Assembly: GCA_050953405.1 (NCBI GenBank)
Contig: JBMNMP010000001.1
Span: 124,001-188,000, forward strand
Length of the DNA stretch: 64,000 bases
Origin: RUG100 sp050953405
GTDB taxonomy: Bacteria; Bacillota; Clostridia; Peptostreptococcales; Anaerovoracaceae
Reading direction: 5' to 3'
Positions 13,521 through 23,080 of the stretch are shown here, one piece after another. A program made the translations under genes and the position numbers. The notes beneath the pieces are model-generated. The model ran no database searches, was not told the DNA's origin, and was given only the letters and a program-made list of their open reading frames with translations. Numbering within the stretch: the first letter of the stretch is position 1; every line of letters begins with the position of its first letter.

Positions 13521-14674
13521 CAGGCACGCGCTACAGCTGCCGCCGAAGAAAACGCGAACTGCAGGTTGTAGCCGCCCGTATCCCCGTCAACATCCAGGAC
13601 TTCACCTGCAAGGTAGAGTCCCGGATGTTTTTTGCATTCAAAAGTCTTCAGATCTACCTCGCGCAGCGAAACGCCGCCGGCGGTCACCATTGCGCGTTCG
13701 TATCCCGCCTTGCCGCTGATCGAAAAGCGCATCCCGTGCAGCGATTCAAAGATCCGCTTCACATCACCTCCGGCCACAGTCGATGCCTTTGCATAAGCAT
13801 CCGTGCCCTCCATTTCTATCACTTTCTCCACGAAGCGCTCCGGCAGCCCGGTCACCTTGGCGATATAGCGCGCCAGGCTGCGGTCGACGCCCCTGCAATC
13901 CGCGGTATCTCCGGAATAAAAGCCGATCTCTATGGTGTCGCCCGTCTCCAGGTACCGCGAGGCATCCAGGATCAGCGGGCCGCTGAAATTGCGGTGTGTC
14001 AGCAGCAGGCTGCCCTCGAACCGCATCGCGGTTTTTTCACCGTCCTTTATCCGCAGCTTTGCATCGGGGAAGCTGATGCCGGAAAGATCAGCAAAGGGAT
14101 AATCCTGCACGAATACAGGCGTCAGCGCCGGCCTCTGCTTTACCAGCTCCAGACCTAGTCCGCCCAGGATCTTGAACATACTGCCGTCAGAACCGGTGGC
14201 CGCATATGATCTGCCGCCGGAAGCCACCAATAGCCTGTCGGTCTCATAGCGGTCATTGACCAGCCACCCTGTGCCTCGCAGCTCGACCTTTTCCGCTTTC
14301 TCCCCGTACAGCACACGCCATCCGTTATCCCCGGCCTTCTGCAGCAGAAAGTCGCGCACTTCTACGGCCGAGAGCGACTGCGGGAATATCTTGCCGTCCT
14401 CCCTCTCGGTGACCTTCAGTCCGCCCTCACGGAAAAAGTCCACCATTTTCAGATTGCTGGCCTTGTAGAGCGTCGATCTCAGTTTCTTTCCCTGGTCTCC
14501 GTAGTGGCGCACGAATTCCCTGATATCACCGCTGTGGGTCATATTGCACTGTCCTCCGCCTGACAGCAGCAGCTTGCGGCCGGCTTCATTCCCGGCTTCC
14601 AGCAATATTCCTTCTTTTGTTTTGATCATAGCCGCGGCAAAGAGCCCTGCGGCTCCCGCTCCGATTATCAGCAT
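13511..14674 (-). CDS. NAD(P)/FAD-dependent oxidoreductase, HI0933/BaiN family
   Basis: 387 residues. The N-terminus begins directly with the FAD dinucleotide loop (LIIGAGAAGLFAA), followed by GRKLLLSGGGQCNMT, the signature of the HI0933/BaiN flavoprotein group. The C-terminus ends with GYNLQFAFSSAAAVARA, the second FAD-contact region. The physiological substrate of most members is unknown; BaiN acts in bile acid dehydroxylation but this cannot be assumed here. GGAGGAGG precedes the ATG. It is divergent from the FtsW-like gene, with 97 bp between the starts. Confidence 0.82.
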   Translation of the reverse strand: MLIIGAGAAGLFAAAMIKTKEGILLEAGNEAGRKLLLSGGGQCNMTHSGDIREFVRHYGDQGKKLRSTLYKASNLKMVDFFREGGLKVTEREDGKIFPQSLSAVEVRDFLLQKAGDNGWRVLYGEKAEKVELRGTGWLVNDRYETDRLLVASGGRSYAATGSDGSMFKILGGLGLELVKQRPALTPVFVQDYPFADLSGISFPDAKLRIKDGEKTAMRFEGSLLLTHRNFSGPLILDASRYLETGDTIEIGFYSGDTADCRGVDRSLARYIAKVTGLPERFVEKVIEMEGTDAYAKASTVAGGDVKRIFESLHGMRFSISGKAGYERAMVTAGGVSLREVDLKTFECKKHPGLYLAGEVLDVDGDTGGYNLQFAFSSAAAVARACQP

Positions 14675-14735
14675 TTTCCCCTCCTCCGGCTCGATTGTGA
14701 CAATGTGGTCATTATATGGTTTTTTGGCATTTTTT

Positions 14736-14765
14736 GCAATATTGATATAGCAGATGTGATATAAT
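14736..14765 (+). promoter_or_regulatory. Leaderless-type promoter of the FHA-FtsW gene
   Basis: Extended -10 TGATATAAT (TATAAT at 14760-14765). Only six bases separate it from the ATG at 14772, so transcription should start at or next to the A of the start codon. No ribosome site is present. Confidence 0.6.
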
Positions 14766-14771
14766 TACTCC

Positions 14772-16703
14772 ATGGGTATTTTTAAAGCTTTAACTGAATC
14801 GGGAACACCGCTGATGCAGAATCTGTCGGCCATGTTCCAGGCGCATCCGGCATTGGCTACATACTACACTACCGTCGTCAGATGGTTGTTCGTTGCCCTT
14901 GCAATTTTCATACTCATATCTTCGATCCGCTCACTGCTGTCGGGCAAGAACCCCTCAGAAATATGGGCTTATTTGACACTGCCTGACGGTTCCATCAAAC
15001 CGCTCTCCCACTGGGAGAATGTGGTCGGCCGCGCGAGCAGTGCTGACGTGGTGGTGGACATCATGACCGTCTCCCGAAACCACGGAACGCTGGTGAGGAA
15101 TGAAGACGGTGACTGGACGTACAACGACCTGGGATCCAAGGGCGGATCCAAGATCAACGGCCGCGAGGTCTACAAGCCGACGCCTGTCAAGATGGGTGAT
15201 ACGATCACCCTGGGAGGCGCGGATTGCATTCTGGTGCCCCCGAGTCTTCAGGAAAAACGCGAAAACATCGAAGCCAGACGCAAGATCACCAAGATCCCCA
15301 ATCCCTGGGGACCGCTGCTGGCGCTGACTATCTTCCAGATATTGCTGGGCATCCAGCTGGTGGCCGCCAAGGGCGCGGATCTGCCGGCGGGCGTTCTGGT
15401 CAGCCTCTTCATTTTCATGATCATAACCTGGGTCTACTGCATAGCGCTGCGCGCGCTGCGGCGGCGAGCCTTTGAAATGGAGATCATAGCCTTCTTCCTA
15501 TGCACGCTGAATCTGGCCATCGTGGCCACCTCGGCACCCGACAAATCCGGGCGTCAGCTGTTGTGCATCGTGCTGGGCATGATCCTGTTCCTGGCCATGT
15601 GCTGGTACCTGCGCGACCTTTCACGCGCGCTGAAGATCCGCAAACTGCTGATCATTCTCTGTGTGATCCTGCTGCTGTTCAACGTCATCTTCGGACAGAC
15701 TGTCAACGGCTCGGCAAACTGGGTCAGACTGGGAGGTTTCCAGTTCCAGCCTTCGGAACTCGTAAAAGTAGCTTATATATTCATAGGTTCGGCCACTCTC
15801 AATGAATTGTACGAAAAGAAGAACCTGACACAGTTCATGATCTTCTCCTTCTTCTGCTTCATCTGCCTGGCCATTATCAAGGATTTCGGGACGGCGCTGA
15901 TATTCTTCGTCACCTTCCTGATCATATCGTTCCTGCGTTCCGGAGAGTTCTCCAAGCTGATACTGGTGCTCAGCGTACTCATCGTCGGCGGCATGCTGGC
16001 GATACGCTTTGTGCCCCACGTCAGCAGCAGATTCTCGACCTGGAGACATGCCTGGGATTATCCGGATGCCGGCGGCTTCCAGCAGGTCCGCGGCATGAGC
16101 AGCGCTGCCAGCGGCGGCATGCTGGGACTGGGGGCCGGCGACGGCTGGTTCCATAAGATCATAGCTTCGGACACCGACCTGGTCTTTTCTCTGCTCAGCG
16201 AGGAGTGGGGCCTGATAATAGCGGTCCTCGCACTGCTGTGCCTGATAACACTGTGCGTATTCGCCGTGCGCTCGATCAAGGCGGGGCGCTCGGCTTACTA
16301 TACCATCGCGGCCTGCGCGGCCACTTCACTGCTGATCTTCCAGACCATACTCAACGTGCTCGGATCGCTGGACATCCTGCCATTCACCGGAGTCACCCTC
16401 CCCTTCATATCGAACGGAGGCACCTCCATGATCGGCAGCTGGGGTCTGCTGGCCTTCCTGAAGGCGGCGGATACGCGCCAGGGAGCATCGCTGGCGGTGA
16501 CTCCGGATTCGGAAGTCGTCGGTGACTATGCCGAGGAACTGTTTGACGAGCAGGAAGCGCGCAAAGCCGAGGAAGCTGAACTCCCGGATTACCTGAATGC
16601 TGATTACTACGACGATCCCCCTGCGGCAGAACCCGCAAGGGCTCCGGAAGATGACAAAGACATCGACATCACCGACTTTTCACAGTTGGAGGACAAGAAA
16701 TGA
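14772..16703 (+). CDS. FtsW/RodA/SpoVE-type SEDS protein with N-terminal FHA domain
   Basis: 643 residues. One N-terminal membrane helix (~residues 36-56) is followed by a cytosolic FHA phosphothreonine-binding domain (~70-150: VVGRASSADVVV, VSRNHGTL, NDLGSKGGSKING), then about ten membrane helices of a SEDS glycosyltransferase with the conserved GSANWVRLGGFQFQPSE and TLPFISNGGTSM segments. An acidic, disordered tail (~80 residues) ends it. SEDS proteins polymerise lipid II with a partner class B PBP, which is encoded next with a 4-bp overlap. FHA-RodA-PBP sets in Actinobacteria are tied to Ser/Thr kinases; a fused FHA suggests the same control here. Transcription looks leaderless. Confidence 0.9.
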   Translation: MGIFKALTESGTPLMQNLSAMFQAHPALATYYTTVVRWLFVALAIFILISSIRSLLSGKNPSEIWAYLTLPDGSIKPLSHWENVVGRASSADVVVDIMTVSRNHGTLVRNEDGDWTYNDLGSKGGSKINGREVYKPTPVKMGDTITLGGADCILVPPSLQEKRENIEARRKITKIPNPWGPLLALTIFQILLGIQLVAAKGADLPAGVLVSLFIFMIITWVYCIALRALRRRAFEMEIIAFFLCTLNLAIVATSAPDKSGRQLLCIVLGMILFLAMCWYLRDLSRALKIRKLLIILCVILLLFNVIFGQTVNGSANWVRLGGFQFQPSELVKVAYIFIGSATLNELYEKKNLTQFMIFSFFCFICLAIIKDFGTALIFFVTFLIISFLRSGEFSKLILVLSVLIVGGMLAIRFVPHVSSRFSTWRHAWDYPDAGGFQQVRGMSSAASGGMLGLGAGDGWFHKIIASDTDLVFSLLSEEWGLIIAVLALLCLITLCVFAVRSIKAGRSAYYTIAACAATSLLIFQTILNVLGSLDILPFTGVTLPFISNGGTSMIGSWGLLAFLKAADTRQGASLAVTPDSEVVGDYAEELFDEQEARKAEEAELPDYLNADYYDDPPAAEPARAPEDDKDIDITDFSQLEDKK

Positions 16704-18085
16704 AGAAACTGGAATCAAGAGCGCTGATATGCATTGTCCTGGCGCTGGTACTGGTAGTCGGAGTAGCTTACTATATAACACAGCTGGCTCGCTTCGGCAG
16801 CAAATGGGCCAGTTATCCGGCCAATCAGGACGTATATAAGAACGGCTATCTCAACAAGGGAACCATCACCGACCGCAACGGCAAGCTTTTGCTGAAGCAC
16901 CAGCGCAGCGGGAAGACGATCTACAACAACGATTACAACATCCGCTGTGCCACGCTGCACGCGGTGGGCGATACTGCGGGCAACATTTCAACCGGCGCCA
17001 ATCAGGTTTTCGCCAGCAATATGGTGGGCTACAATTTCCTGACGGGCACCTTTACCACTAATAACAAGGGGCGGCGCGTTTATCTCACCATCGATGCTGA
17101 TCTGTGTGCGGTGGCCAACGAAGCACTCGCGGGACGCAACGGCACGGTCGGCGTTTACAACTACAAGACGGGAGATATAGTCTGCATGGTCAGCTCTCCC
17201 AATTATGATCCCCTGGATCCGCCGCAGCAGGTCACCGACGACAGCAGCGGCTTGTACCTCAACAAGCTGCTTTCATCCACGGTGGTCCCCGGCTCGACCT
17301 TCAAGGTGATCACCTCGACAGCGGCTATCAACGAGGTCCCCGACCTCGACGACTGGACATATACCTGCACCGGCAGCCAGCAGTACGGCAGCTACTACAA
17401 AGATGTCGTCAAGTGCCCCATACCTCACGGCACGGTCGACTTCAGATCGGCGCTGGCCAAATCCTGCAACTGCGCCTTCGGTGCTCTGACCATGAAAATC
17501 GGGGCTAAAAAAATGAAGGAATACACGGAGAAGGCGGGACTGATGTCCAGCTATGATGTGAACGGCATCAAGACCGCAAAGGGAACATTCTCGTTCCCCA
17601 AAAACGGCGGAGTCAGCCTCGCATGGAGCGGCATCGGCCAGTATCACGACCAGGTGAACCCCTGCTCCATGATGGTATACATGGGAGCCATTGCCAACAA
17701 GGGCAAAGCCGCCAACCCGCGCATCCTGGAGAGCATCAAATACTCAAACGGCTTTTCTGCCAGTCTGCAGCTGAAGACAAAGACCGACGAGCTCATCAAC
17801 AGAAAGACGGCCACCAGGCTGGACAGCATGCTGCACAACAACGTGACCTCCAACTACGGCGAGGAGAACTTCCCGGGACTGAACCTCTGTGCCAAGTCGG
17901 GCACTGCCGAGGTCAGCGATTACGATGACCCGCACTCCTGGTTCACCGGCTACATTCGCAACAAACATTATCCGTACGCCTTCGTGGTCCTCGTAGAGCA
18001 CGGCGGCTGGGGCTCTGAAGTTGCCGGCAGCGTGGCCAACACAGTGATGCAGGCGGTCATCTCCAACGACAAGCTGAAATACTGA
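16700..18085 (+). CDS. Class B penicillin-binding protein (transpeptidase), PbpA-like
   Basis: 461 residues: a short cytosolic tail, one membrane helix (~9-28), a compact dimerisation/pedestal region (TDRNGKLLLKH near 57-67) and a transpeptidase domain with all three motifs: Ser199-x-x-Lys202 (STFK), Ser255-Cys-Asn257 and Lys399-Ser-Gly401. It is shorter than most class B PBPs, like mycobacterial PbpA. It overlaps the SEDS gene as ATGA, so the two are coupled and probably form a peptidoglycan synthase pair for elongation, division or sporulation. Confidence 0.92.
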   Translation: MKKLESRALICIVLALVLVVGVAYYITQLARFGSKWASYPANQDVYKNGYLNKGTITDRNGKLLLKHQRSGKTIYNNDYNIRCATLHAVGDTAGNISTGANQVFASNMVGYNFLTGTFTTNNKGRRVYLTIDADLCAVANEALAGRNGTVGVYNYKTGDIVCMVSSPNYDPLDPPQQVTDDSSGLYLNKLLSSTVVPGSTFKVITSTAAINEVPDLDDWTYTCTGSQQYGSYYKDVVKCPIPHGTVDFRSALAKSCNCAFGALTMKIGAKKMKEYTEKAGLMSSYDVNGIKTAKGTFSFPKNGGVSLAWSGIGQYHDQVNPCSMMVYMGAIANKGKAANPRILESIKYSNGFSASLQLKTKTDELINRKTATRLDSMLHNNVTSNYGEENFPGLNLCAKSGTAEVSDYDDPHSWFTGYIRNKHYPYAFVVLVEHGGWGSEVAGSVANTVMQAVISNDKLKY

Positions 18086-18120
18086 TTTCGGAAGATGACG
18101 ACCACATAAAAAAGCAATCA

Positions 18121-18167
18121 AAAAGATGTTTGCATTCCGCCATGCGCGGTCTGCAAACATCTTCTTT
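18121..18167. terminator. Bidirectional terminator between PBP and ribH
   Basis: GATGTTTGCA (18125-18134) pairs with TGCAAACATC (18152-18161), flanked by A-rich and T-rich tracts; serves both convergent operons. Confidence 0.75.
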
Positions 18168-18186
18168 AATTCCTGTTTTCCGGTCA

Positions 18187-18651
18187 CTAGCCGATCTGGC
18201 GAATGAGGTTGACCATTTCGATGGCTCCTGTCGCCGCATCAAAGCCCTTGTTGCCTGCCTTGGTGCCGGCTCTTTCAATGGCCTGCTCGATGTTATCAGT
18301 GGTCACGATACCGAACATTACCGGTATTTCACTCTGCAGAGCAACCTGAGCGACCCCCTTGGCAACTTCGTTGCATACCAGGTCGTAGTGGCTGGTGCTG
18401 CCTCTGATTACCGCGCCCAGCGTGATCACCGCATCGTACCTGCCGCTTTCGGCCATCTTCTTGGCTGCCAGCGGGATCTCGAATGCGCCGGGTACCCAGG
18501 CTACATCTATATCCTCCGACTTGACATCGTGTCTGCTCAGAGCGTCTTCAGCTCCGCCCAGCAGCTTGCTTACTATGAATTCGTTGAACCTCGCGCAAAC
18601 GATGCCCACTCTTATTCCCTTGGATACTAGTTTTCCTTCAAAGACGTTCAT
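18187..18651 (-). CDS. ribH: 6,7-dimethyl-8-ribityllumazine synthase
   Basis: 154 residues, normal length. Contains CARFNEFI near the start, VPGAFEIPLA, the AVIRGSTSHYD substrate loop with the catalytic histidine at its end, and GIVTTDNIEQAIERAG. It condenses the RibBA product 3,4-dihydroxybutanone 4-phosphate with the ribityl-pyrimidine to lumazine, the riboflavin synthase substrate. Last gene of the riboflavin operon, 60 bp after ribBA, with AAAGGAG ahead of the ATG. Confidence 0.95.
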   Translation of the reverse strand: MNVFEGKLVSKGIRVGIVCARFNEFIVSKLLGGAEDALSRHDVKSEDIDVAWVPGAFEIPLAAKKMAESGRYDAVITLGAVIRGSTSHYDLVCNEVAKGVAQVALQSEIPVMFGIVTTDNIEQAIERAGTKAGNKGFDAATGAIEMVNLIRQIG

Positions 18652-18710
18652 TTTTTTCTCCTTTTCGCTTTATCCTCACCCGCCTCGCCGGCGGAGATTT
18701 TTCTCTTTGT

Positions 18711-19916
18711 TTACAGGTTGTTCAGGATGTGTCCCATCTTCTTCTTCTTAGTCTCCAGATAGAACTCGTCTACGCTGGTGGGCTTGATCTCGATAGGCAC
18801 ACGCTCCACGATTTCGAGACCGTAGTCGCCGATCCCGTAGACCTTTGCCGGATTGTTGGTCAGCAGGCGGAGAGTATGCGCGCCCAGATCGCGCAGGATC
18901 TGCGAGCCGATGTAGTACTCTCTGAGGTCATCCTTGAATCCGAGAGCCAGGTTTGCTTCTACCGTGTCCAGTCCGTCATCCTGCAGGTCATAAGCTTTCA
19001 GCTTGTTGATCAGGCCGATGCCGCGCCCTTCCTGTCTCATATAGAGGACGATGCCGCGTCCCTCTTTCTCAACCAGCTTCATTGCTGTCGCCAGCTGATC
19101 GCCGCAGTCGCATCTCAGCGAGCCGAAGGCGTCTCCCGTGAGGCACTCGGAGTGCACCCTGCAGAGCACGTTTTCACCGTCGCCGATATCTCCCTTGACG
19201 AGGGCGATGTGATGCTCGCCGTTTATCCTGTTGATATATCCGTAAGCTCTGAAGTTGCCGTACTTCGTCGGCATCTTTACGGGGCCGACTTCGCAGCGCA
19301 CCAGCTTTTCGTGGATCTTTCTGTATTCCTGCAGCTGTTTGATAGTAGTGTACTTCAGTCCGTACTTTTCAGCCATTTCCTGCAGCTGCGGCTGCTTCAT
19401 CATGGTACCGTCTTCACCCATTACTTCGCAGCAAAGTCCTGCAGGCTTGAGTCCCGCGATGTTCAGCAGGTCGACCGTAGCCTCGGTGTGGCCGTTTCTC
19501 TCGAGGATGCCGAATTTCTTGGCCAGCAGCGGGAACATGTGTCCCGGTCTCCTGAAGTCCATGGGGGTGGAGTCAGGATCTACGCACTTCATCGCGGTGA
19601 TCGAGCGCTCTGCCGCCGAGATTCCTGTCGTCGTGCTCACGTGGTCGATGGATACTGTGAACGCCGTCTCGTGGTTGTCGGTGTTTTCGGAAACCATCTG
19701 CGGTATGTTCAGCTTGTCGATATATTCGCGCGACATCGGCATGCAGATGAGGCCCTTTCCGTGTGTCGCCATGAAGTTGACGTTCTCCGTGGTCGCAAAT
19801 TCAGCGGCACAGATCAGGTCGCCCTCGTTCTCACGGTCTTCATCATCGCTGACCAGTATCAGCTTGCCCGCCTTGAGATCTTCTACTACTTCTTCTATGG
19901 TGTTGAATTTAAACAT
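18711..19916 (-). CDS. ribBA: Bifunctional 3,4-dihydroxy-2-butanone-4-phosphate synthase / GTP cyclohydrolase II
   Basis: 401 residues, two complete domains. The N-terminal RibB domain (1-~200) has the acidic VSDDEDRENEGDL metal site and TATHGKGL-like active region. The C-terminal RibA domain (~205-401) has the zinc cysteines in CLTGDAFGSLRCDCG and the RQEGRGIGL motif. It supplies both precursors of the pathway. Third gene of the rib operon, 11 bp behind ribE. Confidence 0.95.
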   Translation of the reverse strand: MFKFNTIEEVVEDLKAGKLILVSDDEDRENEGDLICAAEFATTENVNFMATHGKGLICMPMSREYIDKLNIPQMVSENTDNHETAFTVSIDHVSTTTGISAAERSITAMKCVDPDSTPMDFRRPGHMFPLLAKKFGILERNGHTEATVDLLNIAGLKPAGLCCEVMGEDGTMMKQPQLQEMAEKYGLKYTTIKQLQEYRKIHEKLVRCEVGPVKMPTKYGNFRAYGYINRINGEHHIALVKGDIGDGENVLCRVHSECLTGDAFGSLRCDCGDQLATAMKLVEKEGRGIVLYMRQEGRGIGLINKLKAYDLQDDGLDTVEANLALGFKDDLREYYIGSQILRDLGAHTLRLLTNNPAKVYGIGDYGLEIVERVPIEIKPTSVDEFYLETKKKKMGHILNNL

Positions 19917-19927
19917 TTCTTTCCCTC

Positions 19928-20587
19928 CTAAAATCCTGCCTTTTGCAGGAACTCCAGCGTCAGACCGCCGGATCCGTTATCCCCGTCTGCCGTCTGCTCC
20001 TGTGGCTGCATTAACTTTTCAACATACTTTCCTATGATATCGTTCTCCAGATTGACCAGGTCACCGGCCTTCTTGCCGCCGAGGATCGTCTCCCTGGCTG
20101 TGTGCGGTATGATGGAAACGCTGAATGTGCGCTCCGTCAGGCCGGCCACCGTCAGGCTGATGCCGTCGATCGCAATGGATCCCTTTTCTACAATATATTT
20201 CATGATTGAGGGAGCCGCCTCGATGGTGTACCAGATGGCATTGTCATCGCGCTTTACCCTGCGTATCGTGCCGGTGCCGTCGATGTGGCCGGAAACTATG
20301 TGCCCGCCAAAGCGTCCGTCGGCCGCCATGGCACGCTCCAGGTTGACCGGGCTGCCGCTCTGCAGTTTTCCGAGACCGCTGCGGTCCAGGGTCTCGTGCA
20401 TCACGTCCGCCGTGAAGGTGTTCTCTGTATAGCCGGCCACCGTGAGGCATACGCCGTTGACGCACACGCTGTCGCCCAGCGAGAGATCGGAAAATATTCT
20501 GTCACCCTCGATGGTGAGCACCGATGACTTTGCGCCGCGGCTGACCGCCTTGATCCTGCCGATTTCTTCCACTATTCCCGTGAACAT
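19928..20587 (-). CDS. ribE: Riboflavin synthase, alpha chain
   Basis: 219 residues with the duplicated lumazine-binding barrel: the protein opens MFTGIVEEIG and has VCVNGVCLTV in the first repeat and IAIDGISLTVAG in the second. GHIVSGHIDGTG marks the domain junction. It dismutates two lumazines to riboflavin plus the pyrimidine. The start codon directly follows the ribD stop, so the two are coupled. Also called ribC in some species. Confidence 0.95.
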   Translation of the reverse strand: MFTGIVEEIGRIKAVSRGAKSSVLTIEGDRIFSDLSLGDSVCVNGVCLTVAGYTENTFTADVMHETLDRSGLGKLQSGSPVNLERAMAADGRFGGHIVSGHIDGTGTIRRVKRDDNAIWYTIEAAPSIMKYIVEKGSIAIDGISLTVAGLTERTFSVSIIPHTARETILGGKKAGDLVNLENDIIGKYVEKLMQPQEQTADGDNGSGGLTLEFLQKAGF

Positions 20588-21676
20588 CTACTTTATCACC
20601 TCGTATTCCGTGAGGATGTCATCGCCGAGACGGCTGATGTCCCTGACCTTCATGTGCACCGCCTCATCGGGCGCTTCAAATCCCGAGCCTTCTACCGGTG
20701 TCTTGGCCTGTGAGCCGCCGAAGATCTTAGGGGCCGTATAAGCCATCACCCTGTCGACCAGTCCGGCTTCCAGAGCCGACCATGCCAGCTGACCGCCGCC
20801 CTCTATGAGAACGCTGTCCAGCTTTTCATCGCCGAGCCACTTCATCAGTTCCAGCAGATCCACTTTGTCGCCCATGGCCTTGCTGTGGAATATTTCACAG
20901 CCGGCCTTTTCAAGAAAAGCGGTCTTGTTCGACCTGATGCCGCTGCCGCTGCAGGTCGCGATCACCGTGCGGATGTCATGTGCCGTTTCCACCAGCCTGG
21001 AGTCCATAGGTATCCGCAGCGCCGAGTCACAGATAACCCGCACCGGATCGATGCCGCCTTCAAGGCGGCAGTTGAGCATGGGATCATCGGCCAGAACTGT
21101 GCCGATACCTGCCATGATCACTGCGTTTTCGTGACGCAGCCGGTGCACGTCGCGCCTGGCCTCTTCACCGGTTATCCATTTGGACTTGCCGCTGTAGGTG
21201 GCGATCTTGCCGTCCGCTGTCATCGCGTACTTCAGGGTCACATATGGCATGCCGCTGCTGATGTAGTGGAAGAAGACCCTGTTGATGTCGTCGCATTTCT
21301 CCTTCATCACGTTTTCAGTGACCTCGATGCCGGCATCTCTGAGGATGCGGATCCCCTTTCCCGCAACCAGCGGGTTCGGATCCGAGGATCCCACATACAC
21401 ATGCCCGATCTTCTTTTCTATTATAGCCTCCGTGCATGGAGGTGTTTTGCCGTAGTGGCAGCAAGGCTCCAGGGTGACGTACATATCGGCACCGGCCGGA
21501 TCCTCCGTACAGTTTGCGAGAGCGTTGCGCTCCGCATGCAGTTCCCCGTATTTTTCGTGATATCCTTCTCCGATGATGCGGCCGTCCTTGACGATCACTG
21601 CTCCGACTACCGGATTGGGATTGGTGTACCCTCTGCCCTTCACTGCCAGCTGAAGGGCTCTTTCCATAAATTCCAT
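20588..21676 (-). CDS. ribD: Bifunctional riboflavin deaminase/reductase
   Basis: About 362 residues from ATG 21674-21676, preferred over an upstream in-frame start because GAAAGGAC lies before it. The N-terminal cytidine-deaminase-type domain has the zinc site HAERNAL and EPCCHYGKTPPC. The C-terminal reductase domain includes VTLKYAMTADGKIA and the VLIEGGGQLAWS NADPH motif. It performs steps two and three from the GTP cyclohydrolase product. First gene of the operon, behind an FMN riboswitch; the leader between riboswitch and start can pair GTGTCC with GGACAT, hiding the ribosome site. Confidence 0.95.
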   Translation of the reverse strand: MEFMERALQLAVKGRGYTNPNPVVGAVIVKDGRIIGEGYHEKYGELHAERNALANCTEDPAGADMYVTLEPCCHYGKTPPCTEAIIEKKIGHVYVGSSDPNPLVAGKGIRILRDAGIEVTENVMKEKCDDINRVFFHYISSGMPYVTLKYAMTADGKIATYSGKSKWITGEEARRDVHRLRHENAVIMAGIGTVLADDPMLNCRLEGGIDPVRVICDSALRIPMDSRLVETAHDIRTVIATCSGSGIRSNKTAFLEKAGCEIFHSKAMGDKVDLLELMKWLGDEKLDSVLIEGGGQLAWSALEAGLVDRVMAYTAPKIFGGSQAKTPVEGSGFEAPDEAVHMKVRDISRLGDDILTEYEVIK

Positions 21677-21739
21677 AAAAAATGATGTCCTTTCATCTCC
21701 AGGACACCAGTAAAATAAATCAGACAAAATCTGAAATGG

Positions 21740-21845
21740 ATCTTCTTTCATCCAGACTATACTGTCGGCTCCGGAATCTGACCGGATCTGCCTTGCGGCT
21801 CGTGGGCTTTACCACCGGTGGGGATTCTCACCCCGCCCTGAAGAT
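21740..21845 (-). ncRNA. FMN riboswitch (RFN element) controlling the rib operon
   Basis: Read on the minus strand, GGGGTGAGAATCCCCACCGG, GGTAAAGCCCACGAGCC, AGATCCGGTCAGATTCCGG and GCCGACAGTATAGTCTGG are the conserved RFN blocks, closed by the P1 stem ATCTTC (5' side) with GAAGAT (3' side). FMN binding should shut off expression of ribD-ribE-ribBA-ribH. Downstream, a TCAGA/TCTGA hairpin with a T-rich tail and the GTGTCC/GGACAT helix over the ribosome site are candidate output structures. Confidence 0.97.
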
Positions 21846-21904
21846 AATGTATTAACTTGTTCTTGCACTGTAACTATATAACAATTGTATAAAACTGTCA
21901 AGTT

Positions 21905-23080
21905 TTAGAACTCGGAATAAGCTTTGTCGAAGGTGATCACCGCAAAAAGATTGGGATCTACCGTGCGTATGGCAGCCGTCGCAATGCCCTGCAGCTCATC
22001 TTCACTGTATTCGCAGTCCGGATCGAGCACCACGTCGAAGATGACATTGGTGTGCGTGGGACCGGGTACGATGCGCAGGTCGTGCATCCCGGCGACACCG
22101 CTCAGCGGCTTGAAGGTTGCCCGCAGCACCTCGTTCAGCTTGTCCACCAGCGGATCTCCCACCTTGATGGGGTCCATGTGAATTACGAACTCTATGTGCA
22201 GTCCCTCTTTGATCTCGCGTTCTATATTGTCGATCATATCGTGGCTGGCCATCAGTTCCCCGTCCGCGTCCACTTCAACATGCATGCTGGCAAAGATCTT
22301 TCCGGGTCCGTAGTTGTGGACCGCAAGATCGTGTATCCCGAGCACTCCTTTGTGCTTGAGGGCGATGGTCTTTATCTGATTCACCAGATCTTCGTCCGGG
22401 GCTTCCCCCAGGAGCGGGCTGGTAGTCTCCCGCAGCAATTGTACTCCCGACCAGATGATGAAAACGGCCACAAAGCACCCCAGCCAGCCGTCCAGGTGCA
22501 GTCCCGTAAAGCGCGCAATAATGATGCCCGCGAGTACCACTGCCGTTGAGATGACATCGTTCCTGCTGTCCGTCGCCGTCGCCTTGAGAGTCAGCGAGTT
22601 GATGCGCCGGGACACATTGTTGTAAAAGGAGGACTGCCACAGTTTGATGACGATCGAAGCGACGAGGATCCCTATGGTTAGCCATCCGGCTTCCACTTCC
22701 TGCGGATCCCTTATCTTCTTGAACGATGAACTGAAGAGCCCCGCCCCGACCAGCACAATGATGACGGAGATGATCATCCCCGTCAGATATTCGATGCGTT
22801 CGTGCCCGTAGGGGTGCGTCCTGTCCTCCGGTTTGCCGGCCAGGTGGAAGCCCACCAGTGTGATCACCGATGAGGAAGCATCAGTCAGGTTGTTGATGCC
22901 GTCGGCGACTACGGCGATGCTGCCCGATATGAGACCGGCGATTATCTTCATCGCCGTGAGCAGCAGATTGCTGGCTATCCCGGTCTTCCCGGAAAACTTG
23001 CCGTATTCCTCTCTCACGTGCGGATCGTCTGTCTGCTGATAATCCTTCACAAAATGCCTGATCAGAAAATCACTAAGCAT
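21905..23080 (-). CDS. Cation diffusion facilitator (CDF) family metal exporter
   Basis: 391 residues. Six membrane helices lie in the first ~220 residues; the metal site motif in helix 2 is ADGINNLTDASSS, followed by HPYGHERIEY in the first cytosolic loop. The C-terminal ~170 residues form two cytosolic regulatory domains instead of one (KGVLGIHDLAVHNYG and a second ending in FAVITFDKAYSEF), as in several Firmicute CDFs. Likely exports zinc, manganese or iron(II) in exchange for protons; the metal cannot be told. Its start overlaps the TSCPD gene by 8 bp. Confidence 0.9.
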   Translation of the reverse strand: MLSDFLIRHFVKDYQQTDDPHVREEYGKFSGKTGIASNLLLTAMKIIAGLISGSIAVVADGINNLTDASSSVITLVGFHLAGKPEDRTHPYGHERIEYLTGMIISVIIVLVGAGLFSSSFKKIRDPQEVEAGWLTIGILVASIVIKLWQSSFYNNVSRRINSLTLKATATDSRNDVISTAVVLAGIIIARFTGLHLDGWLGCFVAVFIIWSGVQLLRETTSPLLGEAPDEDLVNQIKTIALKHKGVLGIHDLAVHNYGPGKIFASMHVEVDADGELMASHDMIDNIEREIKEGLHIEFVIHMDPIKVGDPLVDKLNEVLRATFKPLSGVAGMHDLRIVPGPTHTNVIFDVVLDPDCEYSEDELQGIATAAIRTVDPNLFAVITFDKAYSEF

